DNA of 55,016 bases from an uncultured Alphaproteobacteria bacterium (GCA_910584385.1 CAJUAK010000012.1:1-55016), one strand, 5' to 3'; positions 40,442-48,886 are shown, numbered from the stretch's first letter. The notes: generated by a model not told the origin, from the sequence alone. Made by a program: numbers and translations.

Positions 40442-41065
40442 CTAAATATTTTCTTGCAACGGATAATCTTTGCGGATTGCTTTAAGCTTTTCAATACAAA
40501 GCGGCACATTGTCAAAAGGCAGATCAGCCAAAAGCTCGTCGGGCAAGAACCACCATTTCAGCGCCAACAATTCAGAAATCGTTTTTTCGTCAAAACGGTA
40601 TTTGATAATTTTCGCCGGAACACCGCCAACCACCGCATAAGGGGGAACATCTTTCGTAACGACCGCACCGGAAGCGATAATCGCGCCATCGCCGATATGG
40701 ACGCCATCTTGTACAATAGCATTCAGCCCAATCCACACATCATTGCCGACAACGACTTTTTCGTGGACATCCCACTTAACCTCGCTATTTACTTTGATTT
40801 CGCCAAAAACATCCGGCACCGACAGATATTGGAAAGGATGGGTTGACAAGAAATTAACCGGATGTTGGGAAGGTCCCAAGACCACGCCTTCGGCAATAGA
40901 ACAAAAATTCCCGATAACCGCATTATTATTTTTAGGCCCATAACTGTGCCGCCCAAAATTTTTATATATCTTACGATATTTTGTTTTCAGCTTCATTCTG
41001 ACTTTTTTGCGCCACGAAGAAACCGGAATAAAAACACACGCCAGCCAGATTAAAAAATTCTTCAT
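40442..41065 (-). CDS. CatB-related O-acetyltransferase (left-handed beta-helix)
   Basis: About 207 residues, hexapeptide-repeat acyltransferase. Repeats occur around VIGNFCSIAEGVVLG and VVVGNDVWIGLNAIVQDGVHIGDGAIIASGAVV (read in parts), with the active-site region SQHPVNFLSTHPF and the closing PPYAVVGGVPAKII. It probably acetylates a sugar of the LPS or capsule. The ATG at 41065 after CAGGGAAA is preferred over a TTG at 41077. It starts 13 bases after the GT2 stop. Confidence 0.88.
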   Translation of the reverse strand: MKNFLIWLACVFIPVSSWRKKVRMKLKTKYRKIYKNFGRHSYGPKNNNAVIGNFCSIAEGVVLGPSQHPVNFLSTHPFQYLSVPDVFGEIKVNSEVKWDVHEKVVVGNDVWIGLNAIVQDGVHIGDGAIIASGAVVTKDVPPYAVVGGVPAKIIKYRFDEKTISELLALKWWFLPDELLADLPFDNVPLCIEKLKAIRKDYPLQENI

Positions 41066-41077
41066 TTTCCCTGCCAA

Positions 41078-42061
41078 CTACTTTCTTTTTTTCTTAAAAA
41101 GGCTTTTAAACCCATTGCGCCAAATAAGATAAGCGCCAAAAACCGGATAAGGCCAATCGCGCAGCATTTTAACAAAAGCCCGATCCATACGCGAGACATT
41201 GCCGCGCCCATATTCCAACTTCCGCAAGATTTCGCGAACCTGCCCAAAAGCCTCTTTTTTATTTTGATGATACATCACATAAGACTTAAGCAAATTAAAA
41301 GGAAGATAATAATCCTTCAATAGGTTTTGCTCTTTGTAATAATCATATATCAAATAGAAAATGCGGATATGGTCATAAAGCCTTGAACCGCTTTTTATCT
41401 GGGACATAAGCGAAGCATTGTTTTGCCGGTAATAATACATACCGTCATTAACAATAGCCAGTTTTTTAACCTTAGTAAAAACCGTATAATAAAAGTAACA
41501 ATCTTCACAAGTTACGCCCAAAGGATAAAAGATTCCGGACTTTTCCAAAAAATCGCGGCGGTATAACTTATTCCAAGCCATAACAAAACCTAACGTTTTG
41601 CGCAGATTTTGCTTATTTTCCTCAAAAACGCCCTTATACCTTAATTTTTTGATTTTAACCTTGCCGTCATCCCAAACATAAGCATATTGCCCGTTTATCG
41701 CCACGTCCGCTCCGGAAGAAACAAGCGCATCATAAAGGCTCCGCAGATAATTTGCACTAATCCAGTCATCAGAATCAATAAAATAGATAAACGAGCCTTT
41801 TGCCGCCCGCATCCCGGTATTCCTTGCTCCGGAAAGCCCTTGGTTTTCCTGGGAGATAACTTTAATTCTGGAATCTTTGGCCGCATATTCCTGCAAAATC
41901 TGCAATGAATTGTCCGGGCTGCCGTCATTCACACACAAAATTTCCAGATTCCCATATTCCTGCCCAAGGAGGGAGTCTAAGCATTTTCCCAAATATTTTT
42001 CAACATTGTAAACCGGAACGACAACGGAAATCAACGGTTCGATGTGTTTGTTTGCAGACAT
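41078..42061 (-). CDS. Family 2 glycosyltransferase
   Basis: About 327 residues, GT-A fold: ISVVVPVYNVEKYLGKCLDS, CVNDGSPDNSL, NQGLSGARNTGM, and metal-binding FIDSDDWI; acceptor motif VTCEDCYFYYTVF. Basic C terminus (LFKKKRK). The ATG at 42061 after GAGGAA is chosen over a TTG at 42073. First gene of the sugar cassette, which I infer decorates a surface polysaccharide. Confidence 0.92.
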   Translation of the reverse strand: MSANKHIEPLISVVVPVYNVEKYLGKCLDSLLGQEYGNLEILCVNDGSPDNSLQILQEYAAKDSRIKVISQENQGLSGARNTGMRAAKGSFIYFIDSDDWISANYLRSLYDALVSSGADVAINGQYAYVWDDGKVKIKKLRYKGVFEENKQNLRKTLGFVMAWNKLYRRDFLEKSGIFYPLGVTCEDCYFYYTVFTKVKKLAIVNDGMYYYRQNNASLMSQIKSGSRLYDHIRIFYLIYDYYKEQNLLKDYYLPFNLLKSYVMYHQNKKEAFGQVREILRKLEYGRGNVSRMDRAFVKMLRDWPYPVFGAYLIWRNGFKSLFKKKRK

Positions 42062-42162
42062 AAGGTTCCTCAAATATACGTAACATGTTAAATTTGACGG
42101 ATAAATAAAATTCTGTCAACGGCAAACGAAAAAAACAATAAAAATGTCAATAACTTAGAATG

Positions 42163-42741
42163 TTACAGCTTTTTAAGCGCCATTCCCAGTTCAGAACAAA
42201 AAGAAGACATCCCCTGCTTCAGTAAAACCGGCAGCAAATCAGAAATCAATTTAAAATCATTTTGCAAAAGCTCTTTGTCTTTTTTAGAAAAAGCCGACAA
42301 AACATGGTTCACAACCGCCGTCCCGCCTTGGTCCGGGTGTCCGATGCCAATCCTGATGCGATGATAATTCGGGCCGATTGCCGCATCAATGCTTTTCAAA
42401 CCATTATGCCCGCCGGCACCGCCGCCGGTTTTCGCCTTCATTTTTGCCAAAGGCAAATCCATGTCATCATGGATGACAATAATATTTTCAGGAGGAATCT
42501 TATAAAATGAAGCCGCCTTGACAAGCGAATTTCCAGAAAGGTTCATATATGTCTGAGGCTTTAACAGATAACATTTTTCTCCGGCAATTTTTCCTTCGGA
42601 AACCAAACCGTCAAACTTAGAACGAAAGGGGGAAAAGCCATAATCCTCAGCAAGGGCGTCCGCCGCCATAAAACCGACATTATGGCGCGTCCCTGCATAT
42701 TCTGTTCCCGGATTTCCCAAACCTGCAATTAAAAACATCAT
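42163..42741 (-). CDS. pth: Peptidyl-tRNA hydrolase
   Basis: About 192 residues. MFLIAGLGNPGTEYAGTRHN contains the catalytic Asn and His (His20 equivalent), LLKPQTYMNLSG, IVIHDDMDLPLAK (Asp93 equivalent) and GGGAGGHNGLKSI are all present. It recycles stalled peptidyl-tRNA. The frame extends to 42783 but the family's N terminus begins at the MM pair. It follows rplY by about 70 bases, the usual order. Confidence 0.95.
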   Translation of the reverse strand: MMFLIAGLGNPGTEYAGTRHNVGFMAADALAEDYGFSPFRSKFDGLVSEGKIAGEKCYLLKPQTYMNLSGNSLVKAASFYKIPPENIIVIHDDMDLPLAKMKAKTGGGAGGHNGLKSIDAAIGPNYHRIRIGIGHPDQGGTAVVNHVLSAFSKKDKELLQNDFKLISDLLPVLLKQGMSSFCSELGMALKKL

Positions 42742-42813
42742 AAAAAGCCCCAACAAAAAAACGGCCGGGCAAATCAAAACCAAATTTGTGCCGGCCGCTT
42801 TTCTAAAGAAAAA

Positions 42814-43104
42814 TTACTTTCTCAAAAAGTCAACGTGAATTGGCTTATCGGAAACAGGATGGAACTGAACATCCTGGCAAACGACTTTTTCTTTTTTGCC
42901 ATCAAGGACAATTTCGATATCAGCGTCATAAAAACCGACCATATCCAAAGCCTTTTCGAGTTCAACCGGGTGCAGGCTGATCATAACGGCATCTTTCTTT
43001 CCGCCATAAATAACGGCAGGAACACGACCCTCGCGACGACAAGCTCTAGCTGCCCCCTTACCTGCTTTTTCACGCTTTTGCGCATTAAAAGTAATATCTG
43101 TCAT
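42814..43104 (-). CDS. rplY: Ribosomal protein bL25, short form
   Basis: A 96-residue 5S rRNA-binding protein: REKAGKGAARACRREGRVPAVIYGG and FHPVSDKPIHVDFLR (read in parts) are typical. It lacks the C-terminal CTC extension found in most alphaproteobacterial bL25 proteins and matches the E. coli length. GAGGAAA precedes the ATG. Upstream (43134-43157) a CAACGGC/GCTGTTG hairpin sits in the leader, with no T run, so it might be a regulatory rather than terminating structure. Confidence 0.93.
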   Translation of the reverse strand: MTDITFNAQKREKAGKGAARACRREGRVPAVIYGGKKDAVMISLHPVELEKALDMVGFYDADIEIVLDGKKEKVVCQDVQFHPVSDKPIHVDFLRK

Positions 43105-43211
43105 TTCATTTTCCTCATAAATTTAACAAATCCCAACAGCCTCCAGGGGTGCCGTTGAGACTCTGACTCATACAACCATTATATTTATTTTTCAAGCATT
43201 TTTTTCAGAAT

Positions 43212-43240
43212 AAAAAAAGGGGGAATCTTTGCAGATTCCC
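43212..43240 (-). terminator. Terminator after the 43.2-43.6 kb gene
   Basis: GGGAATCT/AGATTCCC stem with a 4-base loop and seven T on the minus strand. Confidence 0.85.
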
Positions 43241-43247
43241 TCTAAAA

Positions 43248-43631
43248 CTAGTCTTCAACCAGCTTGCAGTGATATCCCAGATTGTTATCATGCCCGGTTG
43301 AGCAAATTCTGACTCTGAAATACTTCTGATCTGGCGGAAGAAGAAGGCTGCCGCGGACAAAGCCTTTCACGGGATGCGGGCGCCCAGCCATCTCTACCCA
43401 AATCCGGGTAACATTTTTTTCAAAATCAATCCCGTCTTCGCTGTTTGGAAAATGCGTCGGAAGCGGTACCCTTGCGTCATGCCAGATATGCGCCTTGTAA
43501 GTAACATAGTTGATTTTGATTCTTTTCTTTTCCGAAGAAAATTTTTTACGAAGCAGCATGGCAATATAAACCATGGCACCGGCCATAACAAGCATGCTTG
43601 CCACAACCAAAAAAACTAATAATATATCCAT
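43248..43631 (-). CDS. Membrane-anchored small protein, unknown
   Basis: A 127-residue protein: one N-terminal membrane helix (LLVFLVVASMLVMAGAMVYI), a basic stop-transfer stretch (RKKFSSEKKRIK) and a soluble domain predicted beta with VTYKAHIWHDARVPLP and KNVTRIWVEMAGRP. No family recognised. The terminator downstream shows it ends a transcription unit. Confidence 0.65.
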   Translation of the reverse strand: MDILLVFLVVASMLVMAGAMVYIAMLLRKKFSSEKKRIKINYVTYKAHIWHDARVPLPTHFPNSEDGIDFEKNVTRIWVEMAGRPHPVKGFVRGSLLLPPDQKYFRVRICSTGHDNNLGYHCKLVED

Positions 43632-43672
43632 CCTATAAAAATTAAAAAAGACAAATGCAAGTATGAACCGAA

Positions 43673-44128
43673 TCAGAATTTTGTCAAGTTATATTTACAC
43701 CCCACTAATTCAGCATGATTAAACGCATAGGCCAAACTGGCAATAGACAAAATCCTTAAAAACCAGATAACGCTGCGGCTGCCGGAAAAAGGGCGTTTGC
43801 CGGCATCATGGTTCACAAACCAAATCTCCCCAACAACCATCAGCCCGACAATTAAAACCGGGATATAAAGGAACAAAGGGCTTGTAAGGGACAAAAGCAG
43901 CTGCGCCAGCCCCCGCCCCCAATAGCCGGCATAAAAATTGTGCAACCCTGTCATGCCCAGAAAATAAGCAAAGAAAATATATAAAATGCCGCTCTTGGCT
44001 TTGCTTTGGCTATATGCCCGCAGCGACCGCCGCGCCAAAAGCTTCTTGCGCGCAGAAAATTCGGCATCGTCAATAATGCCGCGCGCTTTTAATTGTAATA
44101 AGTCTTCCAAATCTGCCGGTTTAGCCAT
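43673..44128 (-). CDS. TM2-domain membrane protein with SHOCT-like N terminus
   Basis: A 151-residue protein. Residues 5-33 (LEDLLQLKARGIIDDAEFSA) look like a SHOCT short-helix motif. A TM2 pair follows: IFFAYFLGMTGLHNFYAGYW and a second helix ending GEIWFV, then a third hydrophobic segment near the C terminus. TM2 proteins are widespread with unknown function. It is next to the insertion-sequence copy. Confidence 0.8.
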   Translation of the reverse strand: MAKPADLEDLLQLKARGIIDDAEFSARKKLLARRSLRAYSQSKAKSGILYIFFAYFLGMTGLHNFYAGYWGRGLAQLLLSLTSPLFLYIPVLIVGLMVVGEIWFVNHDAGKRPFSGSRSVIWFLRILSIASLAYAFNHAELVGCKYNLTKF

Positions 44129-44179
44129 ATCATTCTCCGCAAACAGGATAACCGCAAAAACTTAATATAAAATGAAACT

Positions 44180-44700
44180 CCACCGGCTTACGCCGGTGGT
44201 ATCATTTTAGGTCAAGCAAAGCTTGTCCTAAATCTTCGCGTCCCTGATATTCTATATAGCGTTGTATCACTGCTTCATTTACACCAACTGTACTGACAAA
44301 ATACCCATCAGACCAAACACTTTGTGTACCAAAATAGCATTTTTTAAGAAACGGATATTGTTTCTTTAAATCTCTTGCCGTATTTGATTTAATTATGCGC
44401 ACAACACTACCCACACTCATCTTTGGAGGGATTGATACCAACAAATGAATATAATCTCTGTCATGATTTTGTTCTATAAAATAGATTTGTGGGTAGTGTT
44501 CTTGAATTTCTATCAACCGTTTCTTAAAAAATCCGTATACCCCTGAATTAAATATCTTTTTACGGTATTTTGTCACTATCACTATATGATAGTGGCAGTG
44601 ATACACGCAGTTACTTTGTTTGCTATACTTTACTTCTTCCATATATCCATTTTATCGCGAAGATTTAGGATTGTCTACATCTACCTGCTTACGCAGGTAG
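44180..44700 (-). mobile_element. IS200/IS605-family insertion sequence
   Basis: A single tnpA gene flanked by two subterminal hairpins with the same TTAC loop: CCACCGGC/GCCGGTGG at 44180-44199 (downstream end) and CTACCTGC/GCAGGTAG at 44681-44700 (upstream end). No tnpB. No terminal inverted repeats or target duplication are expected for this family; exact ends are therefore not defined. Confidence 0.85.
44202..44642 (-). CDS. tnpA: IS200-like transposase TnpA, HUH motif altered
   Basis: A 146-residue Y1 HUH transposase: CHYHIVIVTKYRKKIF at the N terminus, VVRIIKSNTARDLKK, SDGYFVSTVGVN and the catalytic Tyr region QRYIEYQGRED. It should cut and join single-stranded ends at the hairpins. The metal-binding HUH motif, usually HVHL, reads DYIHLLV, so one ligand histidine is a tyrosine; the enzyme may be inactive. 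Confidence 0.9.
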   Translation of the reverse strand: MEEVKYSKQSNCVYHCHYHIVIVTKYRKKIFNSGVYGFFKKRLIEIQEHYPQIYFIEQNHDRDYIHLLVSIPPKMSVGSVVRIIKSNTARDLKKQYPFLKKCYFGTQSVWSDGYFVSTVGVNEAVIQRYIEYQGREDLGQALLDLK

Positions 44701-44762
44701 TGTTACGTTCGAATCATAAAAGGAGGCGATAAAACGCCTCCCTTAAGAGCAATATCCCAAAA

Positions 44763-46412
44763 TTAGAACATGCCGCCCATTCCGCCGGGCATGCCGCCTG
44801 CCGCAGCACCGCCGCCGCAGCTGCATTCTGCTTTGGGCGCTTCTGCAACCATTGCTTCTGTCGTAATCAACAAACCGCCGACAGAGGCCGCATCTTGCAA
44901 AGCCGTGCGAACGACCATGGTCGGGTCAATAATACCGGCCTTGACCATATCCATATATTCGCCGTTCTGGGCATTATAACCAAAATTGGTGTCTTTTTGT
45001 TCCAAAAGTTTTCCGGCAACAACCGCACCGTCAACACCGGCATTTTCCGCAATCTGGCGGATAGGTGCCTGAATGGCTTTGCGGATAATCTCAATGCCAA
45101 CCTTCTGGTCTTGGTTTGCAGGAGACAACCCTTCCAAAGCTTTTTCAGAATAAAGCAAAGCAACGCCGCCGCCGGCAACAACGCCTTCTTTAACCGCAGC
45201 GCGGGTTGCATGCAAAGCGTCATCAATGCGGTCTTTGCGTTCTTTAACTTCGATTTCCGAAGCGCCGCCGACACGCAGGACTGCAACGCCGCCAGAAAGC
45301 TTAGCCAATCTTTCCTGAAGTTTTTCACGGTCATAATCAGAAGAGGTTTCGTCAATCTGCTTGCGGATTTGAGCGCAGCGTGCCGCAATAAGGTCTTTTT
45401 CGCCGGCACCGTCGATAATTGTCGTATCATCTTTGGAGACTTCTACTTTCTTTGCAGAACCCAACATATCCAAAGTAACATTTTCAATCTTCATGCCCAG
45501 CTCTTCGGCAATAACCTGCCCGCCGGTCAAGATAGCAATGTCTTCCAGCATGGCCTTGCGCCTGTCGCCAAAGCCGGGAGCCTTAACCGCACAAACCTTC
45601 AGGCCGCCGCGCAAACGGTTAACAACCAAAGTTGCCAGAGCCTCGCCTTCTACATCTTCGGCAATGATAAGCAAAGCGCGCCCGGACTGGACAACAGCTT
45701 CCAAAACCGGAATTAACGGCTGCAGATTGGATAATTTTTGATCATAAAGCAAAATATACGGATTATCATATTCGCAAATCATTTTTTCCGGAGCAGTAAC
45801 AAAGTAAGGGGAAAGGTAACCGCGGTCAAACTGCATGCCTTCAACCACATCCAATTCCGTTTCCAAACCTTTGGCATCTTCAACAGTGATTACGCCTTCG
45901 TTGCCGACTTTTTCCATAGCCCTTGCCAAATATTCGCCGATAGAACGGTCGCCGTTGGCAGAAATCGTACCGACTTGGGCAATTTCTTCAGAAGTTTTAA
46001 TTTCTTTAGAACGTGATTTAACATCGGCAACCACAGCTTCGACAGCCATGTCAATGCCGCGTTTTAAATCCATCGGGTTAAGCCCGGCGGCTACGGCTTT
46101 GCAGCCTTCTTTAATAATGGCTTCCGCCAAAACGGTAGCTGTTGTCGTACCATCGCCGGCTTTGTCCGCCGTCTTTTGAGCCACTTCCTTAACCAGCTGG
46201 GCACCCATATTTTCAAACTTGTCTGTCAATTCGATTTCTTTTGCAACAGAAACGCCGTCTTTTGTAATTTTAGGTGCGCCATATGCCTTGTCCAAAACGA
46301 CATTGCGTCCTTTGGGGCCCAAGGTTACTTTAACTGTTTTTGCCAAAACTTCAACGCCGCGCAGCATTTTTGCCCGGGCATCGCTGGAAAATTGAATATC
46401 TTTTGCAGCCAT
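44763..46412 (-). CDS. groL: Chaperonin GroEL
   Basis: A 549-residue Hsp60. MAAKDIQFSSDARAKMLRGV, the ATP site GDGTTTATVLAEAI, and the GGMPGGMGGMF tail are typical. It forms the tetradecameric folding chamber with GroES. It lies 19 bases downstream of groS and both are on the minus strand. Full length with no oddities. Confidence 0.98.
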   Translation of the reverse strand: MAAKDIQFSSDARAKMLRGVEVLAKTVKVTLGPKGRNVVLDKAYGAPKITKDGVSVAKEIELTDKFENMGAQLVKEVAQKTADKAGDGTTTATVLAEAIIKEGCKAVAAGLNPMDLKRGIDMAVEAVVADVKSRSKEIKTSEEIAQVGTISANGDRSIGEYLARAMEKVGNEGVITVEDAKGLETELDVVEGMQFDRGYLSPYFVTAPEKMICEYDNPYILLYDQKLSNLQPLIPVLEAVVQSGRALLIIAEDVEGEALATLVVNRLRGGLKVCAVKAPGFGDRRKAMLEDIAILTGGQVIAEELGMKIENVTLDMLGSAKKVEVSKDDTTIIDGAGEKDLIAARCAQIRKQIDETSSDYDREKLQERLAKLSGGVAVLRVGGASEIEVKERKDRIDDALHATRAAVKEGVVAGGGVALLYSEKALEGLSPANQDQKVGIEIIRKAIQAPIRQIAENAGVDGAVVAGKLLEQKDTNFGYNAQNGEYMDMVKAGIIDPTMVVRTALQDAASVGGLLITTEAMVAEAPKAECSCGGGAAAGGMPGGMGGMF

Positions 46413-46431
46413 TGTTTTTATCCTTTTCTAA

Positions 46432-46722
46432 CTATTCTTCAACTACGCCTAAAATTTCAGATTCTTTAATAATCAAACGGGTTTCGCCGTCTAATTTAAC
46501 TTCGGTTCCCGACCATTTGCCAAACAAAACCTTATCGCCTTCTTTCACGCTCATTGGCACAATTTTGCCATCTTCTGCGCGGAAACCATTGCCAACAGCT
46601 TCCACAATACCCTCGCTGGGCTTTTCTTTTGCAGTATCGGGAATAATGATTCCGCCGGCAGTTTTCGTTGTTTCTTCCAAGCGTCTGACAAGCACTCTGT
46701 CGTGCAACGGTCTAATTTTCAT
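46432..46722 (-). CDS. groS: Co-chaperonin GroES
   Basis: A 96-residue Hsp10: MKIRPLHDRVLVRRLEE, the mobile loop TTKTAGGIIIPDTAKEKP and the roof segment VGNGFRAEDGKIVP. AAGGAG lies 10 bases upstream and can be partly enclosed in an AT-rich hairpin. No CIRCE element is visible upstream. Confidence 0.97.
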   Translation of the reverse strand: MKIRPLHDRVLVRRLEETTKTAGGIIIPDTAKEKPSEGIVEAVGNGFRAEDGKIVPMSVKEGDKVLFGKWSGTEVKLDGETRLIIKESEILGVVEE

Positions 46723-46748
46723 GTTATATCAACTCCTTAAGTTATATA
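46723..46748 (-). promoter_or_regulatory. AT-rich leader hairpin at the groES ribosome binding site
   Basis: On the minus strand ATATAACT pairs with AGTTGATAT (one bulged G) around TAAGG, so part of the AAGGAG ribosome binding site is in the stem and loop. A weak, heat-labile hairpin here would suit an RNA thermometer; this is inference. Confidence 0.35.
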
Positions 46749-46762
46749 AATATTTTATCTAG

Positions 46763-46796
46763 CATAGAGGTAGTTACTTTTAAAGCCTTTGTCAAG
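46763..46796 (-). promoter_or_regulatory. Candidate groESL promoter
   Basis: CTTGACA (46790-46796) followed after 19 bases by CCTCTATG (46763-46770) on the minus strand roughly resembles alphaproteobacterial heat-shock promoters (CTTG then a C/T-rich TAT box); spacing is imperfect. Confidence 0.35.
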
Positions 46797-46827
46797 CAAA
46801 GGCGGAGCAAAAAACAAAAAAAATATT

Positions 46828-46856
46828 TTGACAAAAAACACAAATAAAAATAGCAT
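46828..46856 (+). promoter_or_regulatory. Promoter of the 46.9-kb gene
   Basis: TTGACA (46828-46833), 17-bp A-rich spacer, TAGCAT (46851-46856). It sits within the extended reading frame, arguing for a start downstream at 46882 or 46888. Confidence 0.5.
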
Positions 46857-46881
46857 GGCGCAGCTAACAATTTTTAATAAT

Positions 46882-47403
46882 ATGATTATGGATAGATTAA
46901 AACAAAAACTTTTTTCAGCGTTAGGCAACGAAATTACTTTTTCCTTAGAAGCTTTTAACCGGCATGCGCAATCGGCAAGAATACGCTTTAATAAAGAAGA
47001 CAGATTACGGTTGCAGCGTTTCATTGAAAATAAGGAAAACGCACAGCTACTCTTTTTGGAAAACGCTGCCCCCTTCCTCGACAATGAAATTGTCCTTCTT
47101 GCCAAATATGAATTGCAATTGGGACAGGAAGAAACGGACGAAGCAGAGGCAAAAGCCTGTTTTAAAGAGTTGGAACGCTATTTAAGCAAAAAATTCCTGC
47201 TGCAAAACCTCTTGGATATTGACGCGGAAATTTCTCAATATTTTGACAGCCTTATCCAAATGCCGCCCGAAGATATTTGCCGGCGAGACTTGCGCCGCAT
47301 ATTCACTTTGCTTCTGGTGCTTTCAAAAGACATTCCCGTCAAAGAGCCTCAAAATTTGGAAAAGCTCTTGGAAAAACTGGAGCAGGCAAAAATCAAAATT
47401 TAA
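46882..47403 (+). CDS. Hypothetical helical protein
   Basis: About 173 residues from the ATG at 46882 (or 46888); no ribosome binding site is obvious. Rich in Leu, Glu and Lys, all-helical, without membrane segments. Segments such as ENAQLLFLENAAPFLDNEIVLL and DEAEAKACFKELERYL (short parts) give no family that I recognise. It is divergent from groES and ends at a terminator shared with the ion channel gene. Confidence 0.6.
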   Translation: MIMDRLKQKLFSALGNEITFSLEAFNRHAQSARIRFNKEDRLRLQRFIENKENAQLLFLENAAPFLDNEIVLLAKYELQLGQEETDEAEAKACFKELERYLSKKFLLQNLLDIDAEISQYFDSLIQMPPEDICRRDLRRIFTLLLVLSKDIPVKEPQNLEKLLEKLEQAKIKI

Positions 47404-47436
47404 AAAACCCGCAGCACAAAGCTGCGGGCTTTTTTT
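47403..47436. terminator. Bidirectional terminator
   Basis: CCCGCAGC/GCTGCGGG stem with a 5-base loop, A run before and seven T after; serves the helical protein and, on the other strand, the channel gene. Confidence 0.85.
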
Positions 47437-48175
47437 ATAAACGGGATTTGCGCCGCGACAAAGGCTGGTGCAGCAGCCGGTCAACCAAAGACATAAAGAA
47501 GCTGACCACCGCCATAAAGCAGCACATTCCAAAAGCGACAAAGAAAATCCAAGCATGCGGATAAAGCTGCATCACCGGACGGGCGATTCTCGTTGCCCAC
47601 CCATCCAAAGTAAATGCCTGCAGCAAAGTAAACAATGCGCCGCCCAACGTTGAAAATTCCACAAAGTCATATCCAAACAAACTTACCGCGATAATGGCAA
47701 AGGTATAAAAGAAGACCGCAAGCACCCCAATCAATGCCACAAAGCTTGGCAACATCGACAAAAACATATTAATCATCTGCTTCAAACGTGAAAAGCGGTT
47801 AATATAGCGCAACAGCCGAAACAGCCTGAAAGAGCGCAAAATAATGAAAGCGCTGGCAACCGGAATTGAAGAAACCGCCACAATGGAAAAATCGAAAACA
47901 TTCCAGCCGTTTTTCCAGAAAGGGCGCCCTTCGGCATAAATTTTCATGAGCATTTCCACAATAAAAATTCCCATAAACATCCGGTCAAGCAAAAAGAGCA
48001 TATCGCCATAATACATGCTCATAAACTCATTGGCCATCAAGCCCAGCACAACGGCGTCCGCTAAAATGATAAACATGATAAACATGTCAAAACTGCGCCC
48101 TTCCACAAGCTTTTTCAATTTGCGCTTATCTTGGGCAACCAGGCTCGTTTTTTCATTCAACCTTTTCAAAAACAT
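47435..48175 (-). CDS. NavBac-type voltage-gated cation channel
   Basis: A 246-residue six-helix channel subunit. S1-S3 at about 28-105 (including NVFDFSIVAVSS), S4 with gating arginines at 114, 117, 120, 123 and 127 (ILRSFRLFRLLRYI), S5 near 143-167, pore loop with selectivity filter TLDGWA (189-194) and S6 to 232. Tetramers conduct Na+ or Ca2+. NaChBac and relatives have TLESW; here Asp replaces Glu and Gly replaces Ser, which may change selectivity. The C terminus is short and basic (RRKSRL), without the usual long coiled coil. Confidence 0.93.
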   Translation of the reverse strand: MFLKRLNEKTSLVAQDKRKLKKLVEGRSFDMFIMFIILADAVVLGLMANEFMSMYYGDMLFLLDRMFMGIFIVEMLMKIYAEGRPFWKNGWNVFDFSIVAVSSIPVASAFIILRSFRLFRLLRYINRFSRLKQMINMFLSMLPSFVALIGVLAVFFYTFAIIAVSLFGYDFVEFSTLGGALFTLLQAFTLDGWATRIARPVMQLYPHAWIFFVAFGMCCFMAVVSFFMSLVDRLLHQPLSRRKSRL

Positions 48176-48211
48176 TTTATTCTCTCCCCTGCTATCCGCT
48201 TACAGCATACA

Positions 48212-48886
48212 TCAAAAACAAACAAAGGCAACAATAATTGCGGAAACCGCCAAAGCCGGTCCAAAAGCGCCTGATTTCTTTTTCAAAAGCGCCGCTTCCA
48301 AAGCAAACAACAAGCAGGCGCCGACAATGACATACCCGATATGCTCCGCGCCAAGCCAAGCGCCCAAAGCCATTAAAAGTTTTATGTCTCCGCCGCCAAA
48401 AGCGTCTTTATAGCGCCAAACTAGAAAAGCGCTGGCCGCAATGGGAAGCACATATCCCAAAACCGCGCCCAAAACGCTTTCGGGAAGCATAACCCAGCTT
48501 CCGGAAAACATAGAAAAGCATAAACCGCACAACATCAGCGGAATAGTCAGAATATCAGGCAGCAGCAGCATTCTCCTGTCAATTTCCATAAGCAGCAGCA
48601 ACAGCCAAATATAAACCATGACCCACCCGGCAGCTGAAAAATGCCAGCTTGCCAAGACAGAAAGAGCCGCTGTAACAATTCCAAGCCCCAGGCTGCGCAT
48701 CCGATAACGCCTTAACAACCTTTGATAAACCAAATTGCCGCCGCTTTTTTGGCGGCTGACATGTTTCACGGGCCAGACAAGGCGAAACAAAGCGTAAGCG
48801 GGCGTCGCCGGCATAAACTTTGAAAAACGCCGGGCCATATAAGGTATCAACGCCCCGAAACAAAAACCCAAAATTGCATAAATCAT
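48212..48886 (-). CDS. Prepilin peptidase-like A24 membrane protease
   Basis: About 224 residues with six or seven membrane helices and the two catalytic aspartates of the A24 family: EIDRRMLLLPD and the GGGDIKLLMALG (GxGD) motif. It should process type IV prepilins or pseudopilins. The N-terminal zinc-binding cysteines of PilD are absent, so it may be a peptidase without the methylase partner domain. The ATG at 48886 follows GAGGAG, which is partly paired in the htpG terminator hairpin. No pilin gene is in the window. Confidence 0.85.
   Translation of the reverse strand: MIYAILGFCFGALIPYMARRFSKFMPATPAYALFRLVWPVKHVSRQKSGGNLVYQRLLRRYRMRSLGLGIVTAALSVLASWHFSAAGWVMVYIWLLLLLMEIDRRMLLLPDILTIPLMLCGLCFSMFSGSWVMLPESVLGAVLGYVLPIAASAFLVWRYKDAFGGGDIKLLMALGAWLGAEHIGYVIVGACLLFALEAALLKKKSGAFGPALAVSAIIVAFVCF

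Noticed and set aside
44895..45716. 273-codon plus-strand ORF inside groEL
   Set aside because: Antisense shadow of a highly conserved gene; no ribosome binding site or family features.
46723..46860. CIRCE element for HrcA control of groESL
   Set aside because: No TTAGCACTC-N9-GAGTGCTAA or close variant is present.
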